Below are positions 41,070 through 49,511 of a stretch of DNA of 64,000 bases, piece by piece. How positions within the stretch are numbered: position 1 is the first letter of the stretch; every line of letters begins with the position of its first letter. This DNA comes from Inquilinus limosus (lineage in GTDB: Bacteria > Pseudomonadota > Alphaproteobacteria > DSM-16000 > Inquilinaceae). The translations under genes were made by a program, and so were the position numbers. The DNA lies in contig NZ_NHON01000014.1 of assembly GCF_002195995.1 (NCBI RefSeq), positions 1 through 64,000 of the forward strand. Reading direction: 5' to 3'. The notes under the pieces are model-generated. The model was not told where the DNA came from. It saw only the letters and a program-made list of their open reading frames with translations, and did not search any database.

Positions 41070-42242
41070 ATGCCCGTCATCAATTCGATTGCCGCCCGCA
41101 AGGAGGAGATGACCGCCTGGCGGCGCGACCTCCACGCCCATCCCGAACTGGGCTTCGAGGAGGTGCGGACCTCGGCCATCGTGGCGGAGAAGCTCGCCGC
41201 CTGGGGCATCGAGGTGCATCGCGGCCTGGCCAAGACCGGCGTCATCGGCGTGCTCAAGGGCCGCACCGACAGCGGCCGCACCATCGGCCTGCGCGCCGAC
41301 ATGGATTGCCTGCCGATGGACGAGCTGAACGACTTCGCCCACAAATCGACCGTGCCCGGCAAGATGCATGCCTGCGGCCATGACGGCCACACCACCATGC
41401 TGCTCGGCGCCGCCCAGTACCTGGCGGAGACGCGGAACTTCGACGGCACCGTGCACTTCATCTTCCAGCCGGCCGAGGAGGGCGGCGGCGGCGGCGACGT
41501 GATGGTGCGCGAGGGGCTGTTCGACCGCTTCCCCTGCGACGAGGTCTATGGCCTGCACAACTGGCCGCTGCTGCCGGCCGGCATCGTCGGCGTCCGCCCG
41601 GGCCCGATGATGGCGGCGGCCGACATGTTCGACATCCGCATCCGCGGCGTCGGCGGCCATGCCGCGATCCCGCAGACCGCGAAGGACCCGGTGGTAATCG
41701 CGGCCCAGCTGGTCGGCGCGCTGCAGACCCTGGTCAGCCGCAACACCAACCCGATGGATTCAGCGGTGCTGTCGATCACCCAGATCCACACCGGCACCAC
41801 CCACAACGTGATCCCGGACGAGGCCTACCTCAACGGCACGGTGCGGACCTTCCGGCCCGAGGTGCAGGCGATGATCGTCGCCGGCATCAAGCGCATCGCC
41901 GACGGCATCGCCGCCGCCTTCGGCGTGTCGATCGAGGTGAAGTACGACTACGGCTATCCGGCGACCGTGAACCATGCCGACCAGGCCGAGACCGCGGCCC
42001 AGGTGGCGGAGCGGATCGTCGGCGAGGCCAATGTCCAGCGCGACGTCGAGCCGTCGCTGGGCGGCGAGGATTTCGCCTATCTGCTGAACGCCCGGCCGGG
42101 CGCCTATCTGTTCCTCGGCCAGGCCCGCGCGGCGGGGGATACGATGGTCCACAACCCGCATTACGACTTCAACGACGAGGTCCTGCCGCTCGGCGCCTCG
42201 CTGCTGGCCGGGCTGGTCGAGACCCAGCTGAAGGCGGGGTGA
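41070..42242 (+). CDS. M20-family amidohydrolase (hippurate hydrolase-like), second copy
   Basis: A 390-residue paralogue of the enzyme at 38021-39226. Metal-binding motifs are KMHACGHDGHTTMLLGAA near residue 99, FQPAEEGGGGGDVMV near 133, and GGEDFAYLLNARPGAYLF near the C-terminus. It should hydrolyse N-acyl or aryl amides of amino acids. Divergent from clpS, with a 196-base gap that should hold both promoters. Shares a bidirectional terminator with the convergent downstream gene. Confidence 0.92.
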   Translation: MPVINSIAARKEEMTAWRRDLHAHPELGFEEVRTSAIVAEKLAAWGIEVHRGLAKTGVIGVLKGRTDSGRTIGLRADMDCLPMDELNDFAHKSTVPGKMHACGHDGHTTMLLGAAQYLAETRNFDGTVHFIFQPAEEGGGGGDVMVREGLFDRFPCDEVYGLHNWPLLPAGIVGVRPGPMMAAADMFDIRIRGVGGHAAIPQTAKDPVVIAAQLVGALQTLVSRNTNPMDSAVLSITQIHTGTTHNVIPDEAYLNGTVRTFRPEVQAMIVAGIKRIADGIAAAFGVSIEVKYDYGYPATVNHADQAETAAQVAERIVGEANVQRDVEPSLGGEDFAYLLNARPGAYLFLGQARAAGDTMVHNPHYDFNDEVLPLGASLLAGLVETQLKAG

Positions 42243-42252
42243 CGGGAGCCGG

Positions 42253-42281
42253 GGGTCGGGTTCGCCTGGCGCACCCGACCC
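42253..42281. terminator. Bidirectional hairpin terminator
   Basis: GGGTCGGGT (42253-42261) pairs perfectly with ACCCGACCC (42273-42281) around an 11-base loop. It occupies the 51-base gap between two convergent genes (stops at 42242 and 42294). No U-run. Confidence 0.55.
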
Positions 42282-42293
42282 GGGCTTGCCCGG

Positions 42294-42905
42294 CTATTGC
42301 GGCGCCTTGAAGCCCCAGGGCTTCAATGTCTGGTCCGCATCCGGCAGGACGATCTGGTCGACCTTCCAGCGGCCGCTCGGCAGCCGCACCAGCTTCAGCT
42401 TGATCGCCGCCGGCCGCCCCTCCGTCTTGACCGGTAGGGTTGCCGCGTCGCCGGCCACGGCCGATGTCCCGGCCTTGGCGGCCGTGCCGATGGTGAAGGG
42501 CAGGGCGTCGAACCGCTCGGCCGTCTGCATCAGGTTGTCGAAGAGCAGGTTCGGATCCGTCATCAGCTCGTCCCATAGGCTGTCGCCCGGGCCATAGACC
42601 GACTTCTGCATCACCGCATCGGCCTGCCGGGGCAGCAGGGTCCTGAGATTGAAGGTCCTGGTGATCTGGCCCACCCACCCCGCTTGTGCCTCCGGCGACA
42701 GGATCGCGTTGGCGGTGGCGTAGTCGTGCCGCGCCCAGGCCGCCAGGAAGGCCCGGGCCGCCGTCTCGGGCGTGCTGAAGTCGATCGCCTCGTAATAGGT
42801 CCGGGCGCCATTCGTGAAGATCGAGCCGGGCGTCGCCTGCTGTGCCGGGGCCGCACCCGACAGCAGCAGGATGGCGGCGGCAGCGGCGGCGGGCAGGGGC
42901 CTCAT
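42294..42905 (-). CDS. Exported hypothetical protein coupled to a TAXI-type binding protein
   Basis: A 203-residue secreted protein, family not recognised. The signal peptide covers residues 1-21 (AAAAAAILLLSGAAPAQQ). The mature part contains DFSTPETAARAFLAAWARHD, reminiscent of the opening helix of NTF2-like/SnoaL-type domains, and ends in RLPSGRWKVDQIVLP, also common in such folds; this is a loose resemblance. Its ATG overlaps the TGA of the upstream TAXI gene, so the two are translated together. Confidence 0.65.
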   Translation of the reverse strand: MRPLPAAAAAAILLLSGAAPAQQATPGSIFTNGARTYYEAIDFSTPETAARAFLAAWARHDYATANAILSPEAQAGWVGQITRTFNLRTLLPRQADAVMQKSVYGPGDSLWDELMTDPNLLFDNLMQTAERFDALPFTIGTAAKAGTSAVAGDAATLPVKTEGRPAAIKLKLVRLPSGRWKVDQIVLPDADQTLKPWGFKAPQ

Positions 42906-43933
42906 CGCACCTGGTCCGCCGGAACGGTGACGCCGTGGGCGGCCCAGGCCGCGGCGGCGCCGCGGTGGAAGGGCAGGGCGTGGTTGGTCAGCGGATCGAA
43001 GGCGGGGGACAGCTCCAGCCCGGCGGCCTCGGCCAGCGGCGCCGCCTGGGTGATGGCGATCTCGGTGGCGCGGCGGGCCACATCCTCGGGCAGCGCGTCG
43101 GTCGCGACCAGCCAGGTCCACATGCCGGCGCTGGGCGGCACCGGCAGGGGTGGCACGACAGCCGGCGGCGCGGCCGGATCGGGGGGGACGGACGGCTCGA
43201 CCGGCTGGGTCGGGGGCGAAGCCGCGGGCGGCAGCGGCACCGCGGCGGCGGCCACACCCGGAATGGCGGCGGAGACCGTGGCGACCTCGGCCACGGTCAG
43301 GCCGAAGGTCACGGCCGGCTGCTCCGGCGGCAGGGCGAAGGGCGCGAGCCCGGTGACGGCGACGGCATCGATCTTCTTGTCGGCCAGCTGCTTGGCGACC
43401 TCGCCCAGCGGCATGCGCCGCAGCGTCGCCTTGATGCCCAGCGCGGTCAGCATCGGCTCGGTCAGGGCGTCGTCGGTGGCCAGCGCCACGCGCTTGCCGG
43501 CCAGGGCGGAGGCGTTGGCGATGCCGCCGGCCGCCGGCGCCACGAAGCGCAGCACCGCGGCCGGCGCCACCGGAGCCAAGGCGCGCAGATGGTCGAACTT
43601 CATGCCCGGCGCCATCGGGCCCTTGCCCTCCCAGGCCGCGCCGGCGACATCCAGTGACACCAGGCCGATCGCCACCCGGCCGCTTTGCAGCAGCGCGCTG
43701 TTCGGCAGCGCGCCGGCGGTGATCGCCTCCGACACCGGCACGCCGGCGTCGGTCTTCAGCCGCTCGACGAAGGCGCCGCCCCAGCGGCCGAGTGGCGAGT
43801 TGACCGGGGCGGTGGCGACGATGATCTCGCGCGGCTTCGGATCGGTCGTCTGCGCCCCGGCGCCGGGGACGGCGAGGCCGAGGAGGAGGAGGGCCAGGCC
43901 CGCGAGAAAGGGGGCGCGCGAAGAGGGCATCAT
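42902..43933 (-). CDS. TAXI-family TRAP-type solute receptor with proline-rich insert
   Basis: A 343-residue periplasmic protein. The signal peptide runs to about residue 27 (ending GAGA). The fold is of the TAXI/NMT1-like receptor type: IIVATAPVNSPLGRWGGAF, GALPNSALLQSGRVAIGLVS, LAGKRVALATDDALTEPM. Around residues 230-270 there is a Pro/Ala/Val-rich insert (PLPPAASPPTQPVEPSVPP and onward) splitting the second lobe, which is unusual. No TRAP permease genes are near. Two tandem ATGs at 43933 and 43930. Its stop overlaps the start of the next gene. Confidence 0.75.
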   Translation of the reverse strand: MMPSSRAPFLAGLALLLLGLAVPGAGAQTTDPKPREIIVATAPVNSPLGRWGGAFVERLKTDAGVPVSEAITAGALPNSALLQSGRVAIGLVSLDVAGAAWEGKGPMAPGMKFDHLRALAPVAPAAVLRFVAPAAGGIANASALAGKRVALATDDALTEPMLTALGIKATLRRMPLGEVAKQLADKKIDAVAVTGLAPFALPPEQPAVTFGLTVAEVATVSAAIPGVAAAAVPLPPAASPPTQPVEPSVPPDPAAPPAVVPPLPVPPSAGMWTWLVATDALPEDVARRATEIAITQAAPLAEAAGLELSPAFDPLTNHALPFHRGAAAAWAAHGVTVPADQVR

Positions 43934-44101
43934 CGATCCGGAAAGGTGGCACCGGGGGACGAGGCTAGCGCCCGGCCGCGCTTTCCGCCAGAAGCCAGCG
44001 TCGGCCGCGATGGCCACGCGCCCCGCCCCGGGGTTCGCGACCCGTTCCGATTGGATTTCTGCCGTCCGGTCCCCATCCTTATCGCTGATGGACACGATGC
44101 G

Positions 44102-44812
44102 ATGACACGCCCCGACGACAAGCTGCCCGCCGGCCAGGGCCGGTCGGAGGTCGACGCCTTCCTGCGCCGGGTGGCGGCGACTCCGGCGCCGCGCGAGGGC
44201 GGACGGCGCGGCCGGCTGATCTTCGCGCTCGACGCGACCCAGAGCCGCGAGGACACCTGGGACCGCGCCTGCCGGCTGCAGGGCGAGATGTTCACCGAGA
44301 CGGCGGCGCTGGGCGGGCTGGACCTGCAGCTCGTCTTCTATCGCGGCTTCGGCGAATGCAAGGCCACCGCCTGGGTCTCCGACGGCGTCGAGCTGGCGCG
44401 GCTCATGGGCAAGGTGCGCTGCCGGGCCGGCGAGACCCAGCTGGGCCGGGTGCTGGCCCATGCCGAGGCGGAGGCCGGGCGCGGCAAGGTCGACGCGCTG
44501 GTCTTCGTCGGCGACGCCTTCGAGGAATCGATCGACCGGGTCTGCGCCCAGGCCGGGCGGCTGGCGCTGCGCGGCGTGCCGGTGTTCCTGTTCCATGAAG
44601 GCCCCGACCCGGTGGCGGCCCGCGCCTTCCGCGAGATCGCGCGGCTGACCCGCGGCGCCTATTGCCCGTTCGATTCCTCCAGCCCCGGCCAGCTGCGCGA
44701 CCTGCTGGCGGCCGTCGCGGTCTATGCCGCCGGCGGCCGCCCGGCGCTGGAGGATCTCGGCCGCCGCCGCGGCGCCGCGGTCACGGCCCTGATCGGCCGG
44801 ATGGGAGGGTAG
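44102..44812 (+). CDS. von Willebrand factor A-like protein
   Basis: A 236-residue cytoplasmic VWA-type protein. The metal-ion-dependent adhesion site appears as LIFALDATQSRED (Asp-x-Thr-x-Ser) near residue 41, with a Thr in [15 protein letters not shown] near 117 and an Asp in VDALVFVGDAFEES near 132. No signal peptide. It is followed after eight bases by a membrane J-domain gene, so the pair probably forms one operon. A function in substrate handling or complex assembly is plausible but unproven. The start has only a weak ribosome binding site. Confidence 0.75.
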   Translation: MTRPDDKLPAGQGRSEVDAFLRRVAATPAPREGGRRGRLIFALDATQSREDTWDRACRLQGEMFTETAALGGLDLQLVFYRGFGECKATAWVSDGVELARLMGKVRCRAGETQLGRVLAHAEAEAGRGKVDALVFVGDAFEESIDRVCAQAGRLALRGVPVFLFHEGPDPVAARAFREIARLTRGAYCPFDSSSPGQLRDLLAAVAVYAAGGRPALEDLGRRRGAAVTALIGRMGG

Positions 44813-44820
44813 GCCCCGCC

Positions 44821-45546
44821 GTGCTGCCGCTTCTCATCCTGGTCCTGGCGCTCGGCCTCGGCCTGCCGCTGCTCGCCGGCTGGTTCGCCAGCACCCAGCC
44901 CAAGCAGGTGATCCGGAGCGCCCGCTGGGGCGGCATCCTGCTGCTGGCCGGACTCGGCCTGTTCCTGCTGCTGACCGGGCGGCTGGCCGGCCTCCTCGCC
45001 GTGCTGGGCGCCGCTTTTCTCTGGCTGCAGCGCCTGTCGCCGCTGCTGATCCAGGGCCTGCCCTGGTTCCTGCGCTGGCGCCGCGGGCGGCAGGCGGCGG
45101 CCGGCCCGACGCCCGGCGGCGCGTCGCGGCTGAAGACGCACAGCCTCGACATCCAGCTCGACCACGCCAGCGGCGCGATGGACGGCTATGTGCTGCGCCC
45201 GGGCCCGCTGGAGGGGCGCAGCCTGGCCTCGCTGCCGCTGCCGGCGCTGCTGCGGCTGCTGTTCGAATGCCGCGCCGACGACTCCGATTCGGCCCGGGTG
45301 CTGGAGACCTATCTCGACCGCCGCTTCGGCCCGGACTGGGCGAAGCAGGATCCGGCCGGCCCGCGCCGGGCGGAGATGTCGGAGGCCGAGGCCTGTGCGC
45401 TGCTCGGCCTCGCCGCCGGGGCCTCGCCCGCGGCGGTGAAGGCGGCGCATCGCCGGATGATGAAGCAGCACCACCCGGACCATGGCGGCACGGCCGAGAT
45501 GGCGGCCCGGCTGAATGCGGCGCGGGACCGGTTGCTGGGGGCCTGA
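44821..45546 (+). CDS. Membrane-anchored J-domain protein
   Basis: A 241-residue protein with two or three N-terminal hydrophobic segments (residues 2-20, 36-70) and a C-terminal J domain (about 180-241) with the essential HPD tripeptide in MKQHHPDHGGTAEMAARLNA. The layout (membrane N-terminus, linker, C-terminal J domain) resembles the DjlA/Tim14-like co-chaperones, which recruit DnaK to membranes. GTG start eight bases after the VWA stop. The middle region (ALLRLLFECRADDSDSARVL) is TerB-like in character, as in DjlA, but weakly so. Confidence 0.85.
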   Translation: MLPLLILVLALGLGLPLLAGWFASTQPKQVIRSARWGGILLLAGLGLFLLLTGRLAGLLAVLGAAFLWLQRLSPLLIQGLPWFLRWRRGRQAAAGPTPGGASRLKTHSLDIQLDHASGAMDGYVLRPGPLEGRSLASLPLPALLRLLFECRADDSDSARVLETYLDRRFGPDWAKQDPAGPRRAEMSEAEACALLGLAAGASPAAVKAAHRRMMKQHHPDHGGTAEMAARLNAARDRLLGA

Positions 45547-45549
45547 GCC

Positions 45550-46989
45550 CTACTCCCCCGGCGCGACGCGCGGGGTAGCCGGCTGCACCGGGGCGACGGC
45601 GTGGCCGGAGACCTCGGCGCCGGCATCGGGCGCCAGGCGCAGGAACATCAGTACCGAGGACAGCGACAAGAGGCCGACGGCGAAGAAAGCCCAGGAGAAG
45701 TCCGAGGCCTGCAGCGTGTCGCCGCCATGCAGCATCAGGGTCAGGTTCAGCAGCACGGCGCCGGAGGCGACGCCCAGGCTGGCCGACAGCTGCTGCGCCG
45801 TGCTGGAGAAGCTGGAGGCGCGGCTCATCTTCTGGGGCGGGATGTCGGCGAAGGCGAGCGTGTTCAGGCTGGTGAACTGCAGCGACCGGAAATAGCCGCC
45901 GGCCAGCAGCAGCGCCATGATCAGCAGATGCGGCGTGTCGGCCCGGAACAGCGCGTAGCTCATCAGGAAGGCCGAGCTGATCACCGCGTTCCACACCAGC
46001 ACCGGGCGGAAGCCGAAATGGCGGATGATCCGGGTGGCCGTCATCTTCATGCACAAAGCGCCGGCGGCGCTGATGAAGGTCAGGGTGCCGGATTCGAACG
46101 GCGTCATGCCGAAGCCCAGCTGCAGCATCAGCGGCAGCAGGAACGGGATGGCGCCGATGCCGACGCGGAAGATGGTGCCGCCGACCACCGAGATGCGGAA
46201 GGTGCGGACATGCAGCAGCGTCAGGTCGATGATCGGCGCCGGCACCCGGTGGGCGTGCCGGATATAGAGCCAGAGCGAGCCGAGGCCGATGACGAACAGC
46301 GCGCCCGTCACCGGCAGCGGCACGACCGACCGGCCCAGCGTCTCGAAGCCGAACACCATGCAGCCCAGGGCGATGCCGGACATCAGCAGGCCGCGGACGT
46401 CGAACGGGGTGCGCTCCTCCTCCCGCACATCGTCGATGAACAGCGTCACCAGGATCACGCCGATGATGCCGATCGGGACGTTGATGAAGAAGATCAGGCG
46501 CCAGGAGCTGTAGGTGGTGATGAAGCCGCCCAGCGGCGGGCCCAGCACGGGGCCCAGCAGCGCCGGGGTGGTCAGATAGGCCATGGCCCGCACCAGCTCG
46601 GCCTTCGACACGCTGCGCAGCAGCACCAGCCGGCCCACCGGCACCATCATGGCGCCGCCCATGCCCTGGATGATCCGCGCGCCGACCAGCTCGACCGTCG
46701 AATTCGACAGGCCGCACAGGATGGAGCCGCAGGTGAAGATGACAATGGCGGCCCGGAACACGTTCTTGGCGCCGAAGCGGTCCGCCACCCAGCCGCTGGC
46801 CGGGATGAAGACGGCGAGGCTGAGCAGGTAGGAGGTGATGGCGAGGCTGAGATGCAGCGGATCCGTGCCGAAGGACTTGGCGATCTGCGGCAGCGAGGTC
46901 CCGATCACTGTGGAATCGAGATTCTCCATGAACAGCGCGCAGGCGATGATCAGCGGGATCAGCTTCTGGCGCGGAAGGCGGGTGGTCAT
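45550..46989 (-). CDS. DHA2-family MFS transporter (EmrB-like), second copy
   Basis: A 479-residue drug:proton antiporter-type permease with 14 hydrophobic segments, closely related to the product of 32406-33848. Signatures are CALFMENLDSTVIGTSLPQI, SGWVADRFGAKNVF and TPALLGPVLGPPLGGFI. The C-terminal end (about 20 residues) is polar and differs from the other copy. It is convergent with the J-domain gene (3-base gap). Substrate unknown. Confidence 0.9.
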   Translation of the reverse strand: MTTRLPRQKLIPLIIACALFMENLDSTVIGTSLPQIAKSFGTDPLHLSLAITSYLLSLAVFIPASGWVADRFGAKNVFRAAIVIFTCGSILCGLSNSTVELVGARIIQGMGGAMMVPVGRLVLLRSVSKAELVRAMAYLTTPALLGPVLGPPLGGFITTYSSWRLIFFINVPIGIIGVILVTLFIDDVREEERTPFDVRGLLMSGIALGCMVFGFETLGRSVVPLPVTGALFVIGLGSLWLYIRHAHRVPAPIIDLTLLHVRTFRISVVGGTIFRVGIGAIPFLLPLMLQLGFGMTPFESGTLTFISAAGALCMKMTATRIIRHFGFRPVLVWNAVISSAFLMSYALFRADTPHLLIMALLLAGGYFRSLQFTSLNTLAFADIPPQKMSRASSFSSTAQQLSASLGVASGAVLLNLTLMLHGGDTLQASDFSWAFFAVGLLSLSSVLMFLRLAPDAGAEVSGHAVAPVQPATPRVAPGE

Positions 46990-47177
46990 GTCTCAAGGCC
47001 GCGGCGGCCGCGGCCCCCTCGGGCGGTCGGGATCCGATTCTACACTCGTCTGATGAGTCCGAATCCTGCGCGCCAAACCCGCATTGGAGACATGCAAGTT
47101 TCGGGCGTCAGGCCCCCAAGGGCCCGTCCCGAACGAATGGCGCCCTCCCTCTGCCCAGGGCAGCTGTATTCCAACAT

Positions 47178-47263
47178 CGTCATTGCGAGCGCAGCGAAGC
47201 AATCCAGGGCCGCATGAGCGCAGGGATGGATTGCTTCGTCGGCTTCGCCTCCTCGCAATGACG
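47178..47263. repeat. Palindromic repeat, family A copy 5 (inverted)
   Basis: Same ends as the other family A copies, but the ggcttcgcctcctcgcaatg arm is on the right, so the element is in reverse orientation. It lies just downstream of the minus-strand M32 carboxypeptidase gene. Confidence 0.88.
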
Positions 47264-47278
47264 GCGTTGGGAAGCGGG

Positions 47279-48772
47279 TCACCCCTCGCCGGCGTAGCGC
47301 CGGCGCAGATGGGCCTTGAACACGGCGGCGTCGAGCGGGCGGCCGGTGGCGCGGGTCAAGAGCTCGTCGGTCTCCCAGCGTGAGGCCTGGCCGTGGATGT
47401 TGGCGCGCAGCCAGCCGACCAGCGGGGCGAAGTCGCCGCGGCCGATCGCCGGGAGGATGCCCGGTTCGGCCCGGTTGGCGGCGTCGAAGATCTGCGCCGC
47501 GGTCATGGCGCCCAGCGTGTAGGTCGGGAAATAGCCCCAGCCGCCGCTCGGCCAGTGGATGTCCTGCAGGCAGCCCAGCCGGTCGTCCGGCGGCACCACG
47601 CCCAGCAGCGCCTTCATGCCGTCGTTCCAGGCGGCCGGCAGGTCGGCCAGCGGCAGCTCGTCGGCGATCATCGCCTTCTCGAGGCGATAGCGCAGGATGA
47701 CATGGGCGGGATAGGTCACCTCGTCGGCGTCGACCCGGATGAAGCCACGCTCGACCCTCGTATAGTGCCGCCACAGCGCCTCGGCCTCCCACGCCGGGCC
47801 TGATCCGCCGAAGGCGTCGCGCATCCGCGGCGTGGCGAAGGTGATGAACTCGCGGCTGCGGCAGGCCTGCATCTCCATCAGCAGCGACTGGCTTTCATGC
47901 AGGCTCATGCCGCGGGCCTGGCCGACCGGCTGGTTCATCCAGGCCTGGGGCCGCCCCTGCTCGTAAAGGGCGTGGCCGGTCTCGTGCAGCACGCCCATCA
48001 GGGCGCGGGTGAAATCGGTCTCGTCGTAGCGGGTGGTGATGCGGACATCGTTGTCGGCGCCGCCGCAGAACGGGTGGGTGGAGACGTCGAGGCGGCCGCG
48101 CTCGAAGTCGTAGCCCAGCACGCCCATCATGGCGACGCCCAGCGCCCGCTGCGAGTCGACCGGGAACGGCCCCTGGGGCCGCGGCGTGGCCGGCCGGCGC
48201 GCCTGGGCCGCCAGCACCTCCTCGGTGAAGCCGGGCAGGAACCCGGCCAGGTCGTCGAACAGCGCGTCGATCTTCGCCGACCGGCCGCCGGGCTCGTAGT
48301 CGTTCAGCAGGGCGTCATAGGCCGACAGGCCCAGCGCCTCGCCCTTGGCGCGGCCGATCTCGCGCTGCAGCCGCAGCACCTCCTGCAGCTTCGGCAGCAG
48401 CGCGGCGAAGTCCGAATCGGCGCGGGCCTGGCGCCACGCCATCTCGCAGGCCGACACCGCCTTGCTCGACGCCTCGACCAGGTCGGCCGGCACCACGGTC
48501 TGCACCGTCCACAGCCGCCGGATCTCGCGCAGATTGGCGCGCTCCCACTCGCCCAGCCGGTTGTCGGCCTCGGCCTCCGGCAGCCAGCCGGACAGGCGTG
48601 GGTCGGTGATCATGCCGTGGCGCAGCACCTGCAGCAGGGCCAGGCTCTCCGCCCGGGTCTCGGCGGCGCCCTTCGGCATCATCGTGGCGTTGTCCCAGTC
48701 GAGGATGCCGATGGCGTTGGACAGCGCGGCGATGCGGCCGAAATGGGCGGCGATCTCGGCATAGGCGGTCAT
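47279..48772 (-). CDS. M32-family metallocarboxypeptidase
   Basis: A 497-residue zinc carboxypeptidase of the thermostable carboxypeptidase 1 family. The HExxH motif is VLHETGHALYEQGRP near residue 265, followed by the downstream Glu in GMSLHESQSLLMEMQ. The N-terminus (NAIGILDWDNATMMPKGAAE) is typical. The ATG at 48772 overlaps the surf1 stop (ATGA), so it is attached to the cox operon. A role in respiration is not known; this is probably a readthrough partner. Confidence 0.94.
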   Translation of the reverse strand: MTAYAEIAAHFGRIAALSNAIGILDWDNATMMPKGAAETRAESLALLQVLRHGMITDPRLSGWLPEAEADNRLGEWERANLREIRRLWTVQTVVPADLVEASSKAVSACEMAWRQARADSDFAALLPKLQEVLRLQREIGRAKGEALGLSAYDALLNDYEPGGRSAKIDALFDDLAGFLPGFTEEVLAAQARRPATPRPQGPFPVDSQRALGVAMMGVLGYDFERGRLDVSTHPFCGGADNDVRITTRYDETDFTRALMGVLHETGHALYEQGRPQAWMNQPVGQARGMSLHESQSLLMEMQACRSREFITFATPRMRDAFGGSGPAWEAEALWRHYTRVERGFIRVDADEVTYPAHVILRYRLEKAMIADELPLADLPAAWNDGMKALLGVVPPDDRLGCLQDIHWPSGGWGYFPTYTLGAMTAAQIFDAANRAEPGILPAIGRGDFAPLVGWLRANIHGQASRWETDELLTRATGRPLDAAVFKAHLRRRYAGEG

Positions 48773-49494
48773 GACTCGGGTCCTTTCCGGGCGGCACGGC
48801 CGCGCCGCAGGTGATGCAGCAGGTAGATCGCGACCAGGATGGCGGCGAAGCCGAACCAGGTGATCGCGTATTGCAGATGGTCGTTCGGCAAGTCGACCTG
48901 GGTCTGGCCGCCGATCGGGGCGCGCGCGCGGTCCGGGCCGGCCGCCTGCTCGACCACCACCGGCGCCGCCCCGCCCAGCCCGGCCGCGCCGGCCATGGCC
49001 GGCAGGTCGACCCAGAACCACTCATTGGTGGCCGGGCTGTTGTCCGGCTGCATCCAGCCCTGGGGCAGGGGGCGGCGGGCCACGCCCTCGACCGTCACCG
49101 TGCCGGCGGGCGGCGGGTCGTAGGCGGCGGGCTTGCCGTCGGGGCCGAGCGGCACCCAGCCGCGATTGACCATGACGGCCGGGCCGCCGTCGTCGCGGAT
49201 CAGAGGCGTCACCACCTGGATGCCGGCGGCGCCGTCATGGACACGGGCCAGCAGCCGGAAGGCATGGGATGCGTCGAATCGGCCGGTGACGGTGACGTGG
49301 CGATAGTCGAAGCCGGGATCGACCTCGGCCGGCAACGGCGCCGGCGGGGTGGCCAGGCCGCGCTCGATCCGGTCGATCAGGTCGGTCTTCCAGGCCAGGC
49401 GCTCGAGCTGCCAGATGCCGAGGCCGAGCATCAGAGCGAGGGCGGGGACCAGGAAGACGGTCGGCCAGAGCTCCGGCCGGAAACGGGATGCCAT
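48769..49494 (-). CDS. SURF1-family cytochrome oxidase assembly protein
   Basis: A 241-residue inner-membrane protein with the N-terminal and C-terminal transmembrane segments (FLVPALALMLGLGIWQLERL; TWFGFAAILVAIYLLHHL) and the periplasmic domain between them typical of SURF1. Conserved blocks are GLGIWQLERLAWK, VMVNRGWVP and DNSPATNEWFWVD, and HLQYAITWFGFA. It helps insert haem a into subunit I. Located between DUF983 and the M32 gene in the cox operon. Confidence 0.93.
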   Translation of the reverse strand: MASRFRPELWPTVFLVPALALMLGLGIWQLERLAWKTDLIDRIERGLATPPAPLPAEVDPGFDYRHVTVTGRFDASHAFRLLARVHDGAAGIQVVTPLIRDDGGPAVMVNRGWVPLGPDGKPAAYDPPPAGTVTVEGVARRPLPQGWMQPDNSPATNEWFWVDLPAMAGAAGLGGAAPVVVEQAAGPDRARAPIGGQTQVDLPNDHLQYAITWFGFAAILVAIYLLHHLRRGRAARKGPES

Positions 49495-49511
49495 CGCGGC
49501 CTCGGGGCTTT

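Noticed and set aside
1525-47263. Possible CRISPR array from repeated palindromes
   Set aside because: The repeats are dispersed by kilobases, singly placed between genes, with no spacer periodicity and no cas genes.
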